Shown: positions 46,449-55,946, counted from the stretch's first letter. The stretch: DNA of 64,000 nucleotides from [Eubacterium] yurii subsp. margaretiae ATCC 43715 (GCA_000146855.1 GL405246.1:1650967-1714966); one strand, 5' to 3'. Numbers and translations are program-made. Notes: generated by a model not told the origin, from the letters alone.

Positions 46449-48701
46449 TCACCTCCAATTTAATGCTCCACTATCTAATCCCCACTCATTTACCCTTTTT
46501 TTCATGCCTTTTACATCCAATATGCCATAGGCAAAGCCTTTTTGTATCAGCTCTTTGGGTACATATTCATCATATTTTTCAAATACAGGATTTTCATTAG
46601 GATAAATAAGTTCCAAATAGTCAAAGTCCTTGTTTATCTCCTCTTTAACTATTTCATAAAATTCTTCCTCACTGACATTCATAGTAAACTGTATATAATA
46701 AGGTCTTGACGGATTCATACCCTTTATTCCGAGCCTTTCTCCACATCTAAGCCTTAAAAAGCGTTCCAAGGCAAGAAAAGCATAACTACCAAGCCAGGGA
46801 AATAATGCCCACATCTTTCCGCCAAGATTAATCAGTGCTTTATTTGCCATCATAGATTTTCCAAATGTATTTCTTGCATCATCAAGTCTTGATACTGCAT
46901 GACTCAGCAGATAAGGATAGCTCTTATCCTCGTCAAGGACTTGATACATCCTCTCCAAGATTCTTGTGTTGATGTCTCCTGCCACATCCCCAAAATATGC
47001 AGGTATATTGCCCTTTACAAGGCTACAATACACTTCCTTGCGGTTGTGGTCTACCTCTTCCACCACCCATACCCTTCCGGCAATTGCAATCTTATCACCT
47101 ACAGGCGGCGGCTTTACTATCGTACCTAACTCTTCAGAGCCTGAGTGTACTTTGTACTCTATATTTTCCTGAAACACCGCATAAAATTTATAATTATTGA
47201 CTATTCTCTCGCCTGTTATCCCCACTATCAATCCGCCGTTTTCAGTAAGGTTGATATGGTCGATATTTATAAGATGTCTAAGCAAAGTTCTAAAATCATC
47301 TTGACTTACAAGTCTAAAAACTGATAAGGGCAAAATACGAGATGCCAATTCAGCAGGAGTCATTTCACCACAGGATGCAAGAGTGCTCATAGTCTGATGA
47401 TAAAGCAGTGAAAAAGGCAGCTTGTCAGTCTTTGGAGGCTCAACAAAGCGTTCTTCAATGTAAAGCTGAACAATTGCAATACCCTGAATTAGATACCAAG
47501 GTATCAAATCAGGAAACATTGCTCGTGGCTCCGGATGATCCTCCCTCATTACAAAGCACATCTCAGATGGAGTATTTCTTCTGCCTGTTCTACCCAACCT
47601 CTGCAAAAATCCTGAAACTGTAAAAGGTGCGTCTATTTGAAATGCACGCTCCAACTTGCCTATGTCGATTCCAAGCTCCAAAGTTGCAGTGGCACATACG
47701 CTCATCATGGACTCGTCATCCTTCATATCCTCTTCTGCACTCTCACGATAAGAGGCAGAAAGATTACCATGATGTATCAAAAATCTATCATCTTCATTAT
47801 TCGCCTCGCAATACTGTCTGAGCATCTGGCAAACAGACTCACTTTCTTCCCTTGAATTCGTAAATACAAGGCACTTTCTTCCCTTTGTATGCTCGAAGAT
47901 ATATCCTACTCCCGGGTCTGCACCCTTTGGTGCTACATCGCTTGGCTCTTCAATTTTTACTTTCCCTTTTGCAACTACCTTGCCCTCATCTGCCTGCGGA
48001 GGAGTATTGAAAAAATGTTCCATAGACAGTCGCCAGACTTCTTTTCCTCCTTCAAACTTGGGTATTACAGTTTTTCTATTGCTACCGGCTGACAAAAACT
48101 CTCCTGCCAACTTAGGATTTCCTATGGTAGCAGACAGACCTATCCTACGAGGATTGCAGTTTGCAAGACGGCAAAGTCTTTCTATCAGACAAAAAGTCTG
48201 TCCTCCTCTGTCTCCACGAAGTAAGGAGTGAATCTCATCTATAACTATAAATCTCAAATCTCCAAAAAGCGACGATATTTCCATATGCTTATTTATCATC
48301 AGAGATTCCAAGGACTCAGGTGTAATTTGTAAAATGCCTGACGGTTTTTTGAGCAGCCTCCTTTTTTGTGATTGTGACACATCTCCATGCCACCTTGTTA
48401 CTGCTATCCCCTCTTCTTCGCAAAGTCCGCTTATCCTCTCAAACTGGTCGTTGATTAAGGCTTTAAGCGGCGCTATATACAAAATTCCAACTGTTGTAGA
48501 CGGATTTTCATAAAGTAGGCTCAATATAGGAAAAAATGACGCCTCTGTCTTTCCTGAAGCGGTAGACGCAGTTAAGAGGACATTGTCATCAGTGTTAAAA
48601 ATAGCGTCTCCTGCAGCATTTTGAACTGCACGAAGTGACTGCCAACCTGAGTTATAAATATAGTCTTGTATAAATGGAGCATATCTCTCAAAAATATCCA
48701 T
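46449..48701 (-). CDS. Lhr-like DEAD/DEAH-box superfamily 2 helicase (BrxHI-like)
   Basis: 750 residues from ATG 48701 behind GGGAGA (a TTG 12 bases upstream is rejected). Motif I ASTASGKTEA (45-54), DEIH (155-158), SATIGN (190-195) and motif VI QRLGRTGRR (367-375) define an SF2 helicase of the Lhr/YprA-related kind. The C-terminal half (about 430-750) has the extended winged-helix and accessory region of large Lhr-like proteins, without a cysteine zinc cluster. Helicases of this class accompany BrxD ATPases in BREX-type systems. Here it follows the BrxD-like gene by 242 bp, a gap that contains a MITE-like repeat, and is coupled to the ABC-F gene downstream. It is predicted to unwind or translocate on DNA during defence. 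Confidence 0.88.
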   Translation of the reverse strand: MDIFERYAPFIQDYIYNSGWQSLRAVQNAAGDAIFNTDDNVLLTASTASGKTEASFFPILSLLYENPSTTVGILYIAPLKALINDQFERISGLCEEEGIAVTRWHGDVSQSQKRRLLKKPSGILQITPESLESLMINKHMEISSLFGDLRFIVIDEIHSLLRGDRGGQTFCLIERLCRLANCNPRRIGLSATIGNPKLAGEFLSAGSNRKTVIPKFEGGKEVWRLSMEHFFNTPPQADEGKVVAKGKVKIEEPSDVAPKGADPGVGYIFEHTKGRKCLVFTNSREESESVCQMLRQYCEANNEDDRFLIHHGNLSASYRESAEEDMKDDESMMSVCATATLELGIDIGKLERAFQIDAPFTVSGFLQRLGRTGRRNTPSEMCFVMREDHPEPRAMFPDLIPWYLIQGIAIVQLYIEERFVEPPKTDKLPFSLLYHQTMSTLASCGEMTPAELASRILPLSVFRLVSQDDFRTLLRHLINIDHINLTENGGLIVGITGERIVNNYKFYAVFQENIEYKVHSGSEELGTIVKPPPVGDKIAIAGRVWVVEEVDHNRKEVYCSLVKGNIPAYFGDVAGDINTRILERMYQVLDEDKSYPYLLSHAVSRLDDARNTFGKSMMANKALINLGGKMWALFPWLGSYAFLALERFLRLRCGERLGIKGMNPSRPYYIQFTMNVSEEEFYEIVKEEINKDFDYLELIYPNENPVFEKYDEYVPKELIQKGFAYGILDVKGMKKRVNEWGLDSGALNWR

Positions 48702-48713
48702 AATATCTCCCAA

Positions 48714-48943
48714 AACAAAGTGAAAAATTTTGCTGTACTAATCTTATACTAAACTCCATTTAAACTATGGAGTCTATTCTTAGAATACACTTTAGATATA
48801 TTTTGCTAATAAACTTTTGTTACATCATTTTTTATGAAATATTTCCATGATTCCATTAGATTTTAGTATTACATAGCTTTAAATATTTTTAGTATCAGAA
48901 TTCTTAAAACAGTTCTTAACATATAAGCTCATGCTATAAGACA
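48714..48943. other. Gap between the ATPase and helicase genes, holding a repeat
   Basis: 230 bp within an otherwise tightly packed cassette; more than half is the subfamily 2 repeat 48744-48871. The same region would need to carry any separate helicase promoter. No terminator was found. Confidence 0.5.
48744..48871. repeat. MITE-like intergenic repeat, subfamily 2, copy D
   Basis: Starts TTATACTAAACTCCATTTAA and ends CCATTAGATTTTAGTATT. It shares the inner segment TTTTGCTAATAAACTTTTG with the copy at 58160-58275. The ends form an imperfect inverted repeat. Confidence 0.65.
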
Positions 48944-50275
48944 TTAAATGGTAAATTCAGTATATAAATCCGATGTATCATTGGAAACTGCCTCAGACTT
49001 AGCATAAGAAAACTCGTTAGATGACAGTAAATCAGTTATAGACATATCCTTATGCTGATACATCAAATCCAATAGCTCAATAAAATCTCTAATTACCTCA
49101 CGAGGAGTAATATTTAAATCTGCTCCCACTCTCTCAAACTTAATCTTTACAAATCCTGCCAGGTCATTTGTAGACAGCTTTTTTTCATAGTCATACAAAT
49201 CAGCATGAATATCTGCAAGTTTCTCACATAAGATAAGCATCTCTTCAGCATTTAGAGCCTCTAATCTGATGACAGGAGCAAGCAAATCTCTCACACCCGG
49301 CTTTGAAAACTTGCCCTCAGATAGGCGTGAGCGTAAAGCCTCATAGCTGAAAACTCCACGACGCTTGTCCTCTATAGTCTGAGGTGTTGCCCCCATTATT
49401 ATACCGATGTATTTTGCCTTGCCTTGCAGAGTATCGTTGTACATGGTAAGTATCTTTTCATAGTTGTTTTGCCTTGTGATAGAATTTGAAATCTTGTAGA
49501 TGTTGACAAGCTCATCTATCATTATCATCATGCCCACATATCCTGCAAGTCTGAAAAAAGTAGCAAAGAGCTTAAGATAGTCGTACCAGTCATCATCACT
49601 TATTATTATATTGACTCCCAATTCTTCCTTTGACTCTCTTTTTGTGCTGTATTCACCTCTAAACCAACGGATTATCTTCATTTTAGTCTCATCATCTCCG
49701 TTTACATAGGCGTGATAATAGGCTGAGATTAGTCTTGCAAATTCAAAACCGTGCACCATTTCACTCAAAGATGAAGTGACTTCGTAGATTTTTTTGTCCA
49801 CTATTTTGGTCAAGTTATCATCTCCGGGTGTAAGTCCGCTCTCAGCTACTGCACTACTTTGTACACTGTTTATCCATCTGTCCAATATAAGTGATAATGC
49901 TCCACCCTCAGGCTTAGTCTTGGTAGACAGATTTCCTATCAGCTCCCTGTAAGTTGCAAGACCTTGCCCCTTAGTACCTTGGAGTCGTCTTTCAGGAGAA
50001 AGATCGGCATCAGCCACTATGAAACCCCTGTCCATCACGTGATTTCTGATTGTCTGCAATAGAAAACTCTTACCGCTGCCATATCTCCCTACTATAAATC
50101 GAAATGACGCTCCACCATCTGAAATAATGTCAACATCATGCAAAAGTGCCTGTATCTCGTTTTTTCTCCCCACTGTGATATAAGGTAGTCCTATTCTTGG
50201 TACAACCCCGCCCTTTAGAGAATTTATCAGAGTCTGTGCTATCCTCTTTGGCACCTTTCTGTTTATTTCACTCAT
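48944..50275 (-). CDS. BrxD-like P-loop ATP-binding protein (DUF2791 family)
   Basis: 443 residues. Near the N-terminus are RIGLPYITVGRKNEI and Walker A GRYGSGKS (63-70), followed by DADLSPERRLQG. Walker B IMIDE is at 251-255. This is the layout of the AAA+-like family that includes BrxD of BREX systems and related ATPases paired with Lhr-like helicases. The start codon lies inside the last codons of the TerB-domain gene (8-bp overlap) and its AAGGAG site is also within that gene, so the two are translated together. It probably loads or drives the helicase on DNA. Confidence 0.85.
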   Translation of the reverse strand: MSEINRKVPKRIAQTLINSLKGGVVPRIGLPYITVGRKNEIQALLHDVDIISDGGASFRFIVGRYGSGKSFLLQTIRNHVMDRGFIVADADLSPERRLQGTKGQGLATYRELIGNLSTKTKPEGGALSLILDRWINSVQSSAVAESGLTPGDDNLTKIVDKKIYEVTSSLSEMVHGFEFARLISAYYHAYVNGDDETKMKIIRWFRGEYSTKRESKEELGVNIIISDDDWYDYLKLFATFFRLAGYVGMMIMIDELVNIYKISNSITRQNNYEKILTMYNDTLQGKAKYIGIIMGATPQTIEDKRRGVFSYEALRSRLSEGKFSKPGVRDLLAPVIRLEALNAEEMLILCEKLADIHADLYDYEKKLSTNDLAGFVKIKFERVGADLNITPREVIRDFIELLDLMYQHKDMSITDLLSSNEFSYAKSEAVSNDTSDLYTEFTI

Positions 50276-52349
50276 TTATTGCTCCTTTGATTATTCTTTC
50301 CACATCTTTCCTGTAATCTTCTATAAGAGTGATTTTTCCCAAATCACATTCCACCACATTATCGCCTATCTCTTCAAAGAAAACTTCGTTGATTTTATCA
50401 GCAAGCACCTCAGGTAAACTCATCTTCTTTGCTATAATATCATCTACAGATTTATCATTTAAAAGCAAGGATATTATTTGAAACTCCGTTTCTTCCAAAG
50501 CTATACTGCATTTATTTTCAAAAACCTCTCTCTTAGGCTTATCATCTATTGTTATATCTACTTCCTTCACTTCTTCAATAATATCTTTTTCTTCCTCTGA
50601 TAAGAGAGAGTCCATAGTTATCAATGCATCTTGTCTTATCTTTTCCAAACTGTCAAAACTTATTGTAATCTTCGGTCTTGATTTTTCAAGCTTTTCTTTT
50701 CGGTCTATTTCTATTACCTTATCCACATGGGCTGACGCCCAACTTTCATCACTCTTGGCTGTTAATGGATGTCCTGTCTTGAGATACAATCTAAGTTTTC
50801 TATCTGCCTCATGTATCAGTCCGCAAAAAATTGCTCTATTAAAATTCATCTTGTGGTAGCTATTTTCGTGCCAAGAAGCATGTTTAAAGATGTATTTTCT
50901 ACATTCATTTAATTCATATGAAGTCCATCTCGGATTAATATACTCCATGTAAATCGCATTGGAAAATGGATACCACCTGTAAGTTGAACGATGACCAAAG
51001 CATTTTTCAAATAAATTTTCACCAATTTCACTATACTCTTCAAAGGTCAGCCTCCAAACCTGAGCAAAGAGGTGAACTCCGTAACCTCCATGTTTTTTTA
51101 TCACTGTTGATGTTGACAGCCTATCGCCATAATGCGCAAGTAAAGCATTAAAAATCTCTTCGTCGCTATGATTTTGAGGGCTTAACAAGGCGAGAGTAGA
51201 CTCATCTTTTTCTATAATTTCACTGCTTAGATATTTTTTGGCAATCTTAGGATCTATCCCTTGTAACACTATAATTCCAAGCATCCACTGTCTTAAGTCC
51301 TTTTGTATCCTCTTATCTCCAATTCCTGATTCGATGAATTTTATCTCAAACTCCCTCATCTTGGATAGAGCCTCCTCATAGGATGATACACCTATGCGGT
51401 TAATAAGTTCGTAAAGGTAGAGATAGGCAAATGAAGTTGGTATTTTTTCGTAGTTTCCATTCCTCACTTGACTTCTCCACGAAAAATATCCTCTTAGCTG
51501 ACGGATATTCATATCGTTGTAAGTAGGAAAATACTGATGAAATTCTCCATTCCAAGAAAAATCATCCTCGTAGTCCTCCATGAACTTTCCCTGCTTATAA
51601 AAGTTTTTCACCTTTTGATTGAAAGAATGGTCCCCATATCTATACAACTTCATCATTTGTTTTATCTTATCCGGTATAAATCTTTCACTGTCAATAGCAT
51701 AGTCTTTGAAATTAATTACTGTATCATTATATTTTGAGGCTATTTTTTTATTAGCTGTATTTTGATTGATAATTATAGTATTATCTCGTGCTTTAGATAT
51801 GGCTTTATTCGTATTTATTTTAATATTTGAAGTATTTTTCTGATACTTTGAATAATTTTTAGATTTTTCCATATTTCTATTGAAAATTATAGGAGTTTCA
51901 ATATACTCCTCTTGCAATTCATAAGTATCAGGCTCGTATCTTATAGCCGTTTCGTCGTACTTTGAACTTGACACATCTGTCTGAGTTTTAAGACTGATTG
52001 TACTTCCTTTTTGATTATTATATATTACCGCCTTGTCAAAAAGTTCAAAGATAACTGCTCTATCAGTTGTATCGTCAAACTTTACTCCTACCCATTCTTC
52101 TCCCTTCATTCCAAAGGGCTTATCAATATATGACGACATATTGTCATAAATATTATCACTACCGCATTTTATATCGCAAAACTCAAGCTCTTTTTTGCTT
52201 TTAGCGTCGTATTTCCTGAGCATTACAGCTATCCACAGTTTGCTCTTACTATCTGTCAAAACTGAAAATCCGAAAAGTTCTTCTATAATCTTATCTTCTA
52301 TTATGTCGTATTTTTCAGTCGCATAAGCAACTAATTCAGATAAAAACAT
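50268..52349 (-). CDS. TerB-N / TerB-C domain protein
   Basis: 693 residues. An N-terminal region (about 1-110) of unclear fold is followed by a variable Asn/Lys/Thr-rich stretch (about 120-215). A TerB-N type domain (about 220-370) contains QLRGYFSWRSQVRNGNY and PTSFAYLYLYELINRIG. A helical region follows, and a C-terminal TerB-C-like domain (about 560-693) ends in GKITLIEDYRKDVERIIKG. Such proteins are proposed to link Ter-type stress modules to DNA-processing enzymes. It is the first gene of the cassette, behind a GGAGGTTAT site, and overlaps the ATPase gene by 8 bp. The function is not known in molecular terms. Confidence 0.8.
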   Translation of the reverse strand: MFLSELVAYATEKYDIIEDKIIEELFGFSVLTDSKSKLWIAVMLRKYDAKSKKELEFCDIKCGSDNIYDNMSSYIDKPFGMKGEEWVGVKFDDTTDRAVIFELFDKAVIYNNQKGSTISLKTQTDVSSSKYDETAIRYEPDTYELQEEYIETPIIFNRNMEKSKNYSKYQKNTSNIKINTNKAISKARDNTIIINQNTANKKIASKYNDTVINFKDYAIDSERFIPDKIKQMMKLYRYGDHSFNQKVKNFYKQGKFMEDYEDDFSWNGEFHQYFPTYNDMNIRQLRGYFSWRSQVRNGNYEKIPTSFAYLYLYELINRIGVSSYEEALSKMREFEIKFIESGIGDKRIQKDLRQWMLGIIVLQGIDPKIAKKYLSSEIIEKDESTLALLSPQNHSDEEIFNALLAHYGDRLSTSTVIKKHGGYGVHLFAQVWRLTFEEYSEIGENLFEKCFGHRSTYRWYPFSNAIYMEYINPRWTSYELNECRKYIFKHASWHENSYHKMNFNRAIFCGLIHEADRKLRLYLKTGHPLTAKSDESWASAHVDKVIEIDRKEKLEKSRPKITISFDSLEKIRQDALITMDSLLSEEEKDIIEEVKEVDITIDDKPKREVFENKCSIALEETEFQIISLLLNDKSVDDIIAKKMSLPEVLADKINEVFFEEIGDNVVECDLGKITLIEDYRKDVERIIKGAINE

Positions 52350-52492
52350 ATAACCTCCGTATTTTCATAGTGATAATAAATCCACTTTACCCCTTTATTA
52401 TATTTATTTCCTTAGCTTCTTAATGACTAAGATATAATCAAATATTTAATTTTATAAGCATTGGCACATTACTGTTATTTAAAGAGCTACTT

Positions 52493-52612
52493 TATACTAA
52501 AAAGCTGTTAAAAAACAATGTATTTATGTTACAAAAAAGTTATTCAAAATCTCTACTATGTATAGAGTCATTTAAAATAACTACTTGCTACTATAAATGC
52601 TGATTAGTATTA
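52493..52612. repeat. MITE-like intergenic repeat, subfamily 1, copy C
   Basis: About 120 bp, starts TATACTAAAAAGCTGTTA and ends TGCTGATTAGTATTA. It matches copies A and B in both ends and in the spacing between them, with a divergent middle. Confidence 0.6.
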
Positions 52613-52728
52613 AATAGCTATAAGTATATTAAATTTTACCCTTATTAGACAATGTTGTCAAATTTTTCAAGCTTTCTACAATATTGGTGATAATCATTTA
52701 TAAAATCTAACTTAATGAATTACTCTAT

Positions 52729-52857
52729 TATACTAATATCTATTTAATCTATGGAAAATTTTTATTAATATTTTAAAAAAATAGTATATGACTTATAACT
52801 TTATTGTAAAAATATAAAACATAGTTTATCCATTATTCTATTAGATTTTAGTATTAT
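52729..52857. repeat. MITE-like intergenic repeat, subfamily 3, copy F
   Basis: About 129 bp, from TATACTAATATCTATTTAA to CTATTAGATTTTAGTATTA. It is the inverse-orientation counterpart of the copy at 55790-55911, where the same two ends occur in reverse order. Confidence 0.65.
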
Positions 52858-52905
52858 ACTGCTGTTATTATTTAATTTATATGCCCAATTTATTGAAAAA
52901 AACAT

Positions 52906-52952
52906 AAAAAAATTTTACAATATATGAAAATTGCTCCCATATATTGTAAAAT
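52906..52952 (-). terminator. Intrinsic terminator after efp
   Basis: ATTTTACAATATATG (52912-52926) pairs with CATATATTGTAAAAT (52938-52952), a 15-bp stem. Read on the minus strand an ATTTT-rich tail follows. Confidence 0.8.
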
Positions 52953-53015
52953 CTATTAAACATACATATTATCCTATAAAATTTTAGATTTACATAAGAA
53001 TCTGTTATATCATTC

Positions 53016-53573
53016 CTATACTCTTGAAAGATATTCTCCAGTTCTTGTGTCTATCTTTATTTTTTCGCCTTCATTTATAAACAGAGGTACTTGTACTGTT
53101 GCACCGGTTTCTACTGTAGCTGCCTTAGTAACATTTGTAGCAGTATCTCCCTTTACTCCCGGCTCAGTTTCTGTTACAAGAAGTTCTACAAAGTTAGGCG
53201 GATCTACTGAAAAAGCTTGTCCTTGATAGAATCTTATTACAGCTTTTTCATTTTCTTTCATAAACTTAATTGCATCTTCAACTTGTTCATAATTTAGAGG
53301 AACTTGTTCGTATGTCTCAGCATCCATGAAATAATAAAGCTCACCGTCGTTGTATAGATATTCCATTTCCTTAGTTTCAATTTGAGCCTTAGGAAACTTG
53401 TCATTAGGGTTGAACGCTTCTTCTCTTGTTGCTCCGGTTTTCAAATTTTTGTATTTTGTTCTTACGAAGGCTGCACCTTTTCCGGGCTTAACATGTTGAA
53501 AATCCACTATCAAATACGGTTGTCCGTCAATCTCAAAAGTGACACCTTTTCTAAATTCACTTGCACTGATCAT
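53016..53573 (-). CDS. efp: Translation elongation factor P
   Basis: 185 residues, full length, three beta-barrel domains. The N-terminal domain has [25 protein letters not shown], with the conserved lysine (about 32) at the tip that is modified in some bacteria. The C-terminus ends in the family signature [16 protein letters not shown] rescues ribosomes stalled at polyproline. Start ATG behind AAGGAG. Single gene with its own terminator. Confidence 0.97.
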   Translation of the reverse strand: MISASEFRKGVTFEIDGQPYLIVDFQHVKPGKGAAFVRTKYKNLKTGATREEAFNPNDKFPKAQIETKEMEYLYNDGELYYFMDAETYEQVPLNYEQVEDAIKFMKENEKAVIRFYQGQAFSVDPPNFVELLVTETEPGVKGDTATNVTKAATVETGATVQVPLFINEGEKIKIDTRTGEYLSRV

Positions 53574-53655
53574 ATAAACTCTCCTTAGCTAAATTTATTT
53601 TCATCTTAGACTACTCCATTATATAGTTTTTTTCATTATTTGTCAATTTCTTTGT

Positions 53656-54276
53656 CTATTTTTCTATCAATACCGCTCTTATAGGCGAGGCTTCACTACC
53701 CCTTATATTTAGAGGTAAGGCGCTTAAAAAATATTGCCCTTGTCCTATGTTTTTCAGATACAAATCTTCAATTACCCCTATATTTGTACCCAAAATTATC
53801 TTATGTGATGGATGCTCTTTCTTATCCCTTTCTATGCTCATGGCATCAATTCCAACTGTTTTTATCCCTTTTTCAGACAGATACAAGGCGGCATCTTCTT
53901 CTATATAGACAAATTTCGGATTATATCCTTGGTCAAAAGAATTTTTCGTCTTAAAGATTACTATGTCATCTTTTTGAATATCAAGATTTTCTATATCTTT
54001 TTTTCTTATAGCCTCATCCACATCTGTAAGATCAAACAGTTTGCAATCACCGATAAACTTTGATAAATCATACTTTTCTATCGTATCTCCGCCTTTAATC
54101 ATGTGTAGAGGTGCATCAATATGAGTGCCGCAATGCATATCCATATCCATTCTGCTCTCATAATAATCAGCCTTCTCATAGTCAGCAACTACAGTTCTTT
54201 TTATCTTCTTGCTTTCCCTATCTTTGTATACTGTCATATCTTCCGATATCAGCCTTGTCACGTCATGTATCTTCAT
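53656..54276 (-). CDS. Cyclase family protein (kynurenine formamidase-like metal hydrolase)
   Basis: 206 residues from ATG 54276, which has AGGAG 5 bases upstream; the longer reading to 54300 is out of reach of that site. The metal-binding signature HCGTHIDAPLH (48-58) is that of the cyclase/KynB family, followed by DIVIFKTKNS and GIDAMSIERD. Members hydrolyse formamides or cyclic amides. No tryptophan-degradation genes are nearby, so the substrate is open. Its start overlaps the zwf stop, so it is co-translated with zwf. Confidence 0.88.
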   Translation of the reverse strand: MKIHDVTRLISEDMTVYKDRESKKIKRTVVADYEKADYYESRMDMDMHCGTHIDAPLHMIKGGDTIEKYDLSKFIGDCKLFDLTDVDEAIRKKDIENLDIQKDDIVIFKTKNSFDQGYNPKFVYIEEDAALYLSEKGIKTVGIDAMSIERDKKEHPSHKIILGTNIGVIEDLYLKNIGQGQYFLSALPLNIRGSEASPIRAVLIEK

Positions 54277-54278
54277 CA

Positions 54279-55736
54279 TTACTCCTGTGTGTATATCCAT
54301 TTTCTTCCGTCTTTTTTCAATATTTCATCCGCCTCTTTTGGACCGAAGCTCCCTTGCTCATATTCATATAATTTATTGGAATGTTCCCTATACATCTTAA
54401 GCACTTCATCCATATATTCCCAGCTGACTTGTATCTGCTCCCAAGTTGAAAACAAGGTTCTGTTAGACTTTATAGATGACTCCAATAATCTTTCATAAGC
54501 CTGAGGGGTGTTTATCACATTTTCTGTCAGGCAACTTTGACAATAGTTGAGATTTGCTATATCTATTTCGTCAGTAGAGCCCGCTTTTTTCACATTGAAT
54601 CTAAGATTTATCCCCTCATCAGGTTGGATTCTTATAGACAGATAATTATTTTCAAATATCTTTGTCAAGTCTGCATTTGCATAGTCTGCAGTCACCATTT
54701 TTATTGCATTTTTAGTAGGTTTGAACTGGATTATTATCTCTATCTCCCTTGTTTTCAGTTTCTTTCCTGTCCTCAGATAAAAGGGAACATCCATCCACCT
54801 TTCATTATCAACAAAGACCTTTGCGGCTACATAAGTTTCAGTAGTCGAGTTTTTATCCACCTTATCTTCATCCCTGTAGTTTTTATACTGACCAAGCACG
54901 ATGTAGTCATCTATTTCCTCTTTTGGAAATTTTCTAAGTTGTTTGAAAATCTTAGTCTGAGCGTCTTTTATATTTTTTGTATCAAAATCTTCAGGCTCAT
55001 CCATTGCCACTATGGAAAGTATTTGAAAGAGATGGTTTTGCAGCATATCTGCAATGGCACCTGCCTTGTCGTAATATCCCCCTCTGCTTTCCACTCCGAT
55101 ATCTTCAAACACATTGATTTGAATATTATCTATAAAGTTATTGTTCCAAACACCGTTGAACATGGAGTTGAAAAATCTTATGGTCATTATATTAAGCAAC
55201 ATCTCTTTGCCAAGGTAGTGGTCTATATAATATATGTTTTCGTCCTTGATATATGCCCTTAGTTTTTTATTAAGCTCTTCCGCAGATTTAATATCTTTTC
55301 CAAAAGGCTTTTCTATTATTATCTTGATATTTTCTATATCATCCACAATCTTGGACAAACCCGTTGTAATAGGCATAAAATATTCAGGCGAAACGGCATA
55401 ATAGCATATTATATCTTTTGTAAGTCCGCTTTTTCCGAAATATTCACCCAATTCATTGTATTTATCCTCATCAGAAAAATCCATCATATAGTATTTGATT
55501 ATTCTGCAAAATGATTCAAATTCTTCGTCTTTGTATTCAAGTCTCGAAAACTTTTTGACCCAAGGTCTTATTATCTCAGAGTATTCCTTATCGTCGTAAT
55601 CTCTTCTTCCTATTCCCAAAATCTTGAAATCCTGTGATAATTTGCCTAATTTATATAAATCGTAAAGTGCGGGATAGAGCTTCCTATATGAAAGATCTCC
55701 CGTACCTCCGAATATTATTATTGCTTTTGAAGTCAC
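54279..55736 (-). CDS. zwf: Glucose-6-phosphate 1-dehydrogenase
   Basis: 485 residues, GTG start behind AAGGAGGG. It has the NADP-binding GGTGDL (10-15) and the active-site DHYLGKE (172-178), plus a second conserved block around EKPFGKD (142-148). It catalyses the first, NADPH-forming step of the oxidative pentose phosphate pathway. gnd lies upstream on the same strand, separated by a 210-bp gap containing a repeat copy, and the cyclase-family gene is downstream. 6-Phosphogluconolactonase is not encoded nearby. Confidence 0.97.
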   Translation of the reverse strand: MTSKAIIIFGGTGDLSYRKLYPALYDLYKLGKLSQDFKILGIGRRDYDDKEYSEIIRPWVKKFSRLEYKDEEFESFCRIIKYYMMDFSDEDKYNELGEYFGKSGLTKDIICYYAVSPEYFMPITTGLSKIVDDIENIKIIIEKPFGKDIKSAEELNKKLRAYIKDENIYYIDHYLGKEMLLNIMTIRFFNSMFNGVWNNNFIDNIQINVFEDIGVESRGGYYDKAGAIADMLQNHLFQILSIVAMDEPEDFDTKNIKDAQTKIFKQLRKFPKEEIDDYIVLGQYKNYRDEDKVDKNSTTETYVAAKVFVDNERWMDVPFYLRTGKKLKTREIEIIIQFKPTKNAIKMVTADYANADLTKIFENNYLSIRIQPDEGINLRFNVKKAGSTDEIDIANLNYCQSCLTENVINTPQAYERLLESSIKSNRTLFSTWEQIQVSWEYMDEVLKMYREHSNKLYEYEQGSFGPKEADEILKKDGRKWIYTQE

Positions 55737-55789
55737 TTTTGCCCTCCTTTCATTTTTTTATCTTTATCTTTTCTAAATTTATACTATAT

Positions 55790-55911
55790 AATACTAAAAT
55801 CTAATAAAATAACAGATTTTTTCAGTGTAATTATAGTAAAGTCATAACTAATATGCTTTTTTTTAAGAATATTTGTGAAAAGTACCCATAGATTAAATAG
55901 ATATTAGTATA
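55790..55911. repeat. MITE-like intergenic repeat, subfamily 3, copy G (between gnd and zwf)
   Basis: Begins ATACTAAAATCTAATAAAAT and ends AATAGATATTAGTATAA, the same ends as 52729-52857 but in the opposite order. The middle shares a TATAGTAAAGTCATAACTAA-like segment. Confidence 0.65.
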
Positions 55912-55946
55912 AGCTAATATATAACTTAGAATATTTCAAAATAATG

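Larger units (their letters stand above)
52350..53015. other. Intergenic region, 666 bp, with two repeat copies
   Basis: Upstream region of the TerB/ATPase/helicase cassette and downstream of efp. It contains a subfamily 1 copy (52493-52612), a subfamily 3 copy (52729-52857) and the efp terminator (52906-52952). No ORF. The cassette promoter should be near 52370-52450 or inside a repeat. Confidence 0.55.

Noticed and set aside
48714..48943. CRISPR-like or short tandem repeats in the cassette gap
   Set aside because: The apparent repetition is a single MITE-like element with inverted ends, not direct repeats with spacers.
54537..55262. 241-aa plus-strand ORF opposite zwf
   Set aside because: It is an antisense shadow of the G6PDH coding frame; the product is rich in Ile, Tyr and Cys, has no ribosome-binding site, and zwf is a full-length, conserved gene on the other strand.
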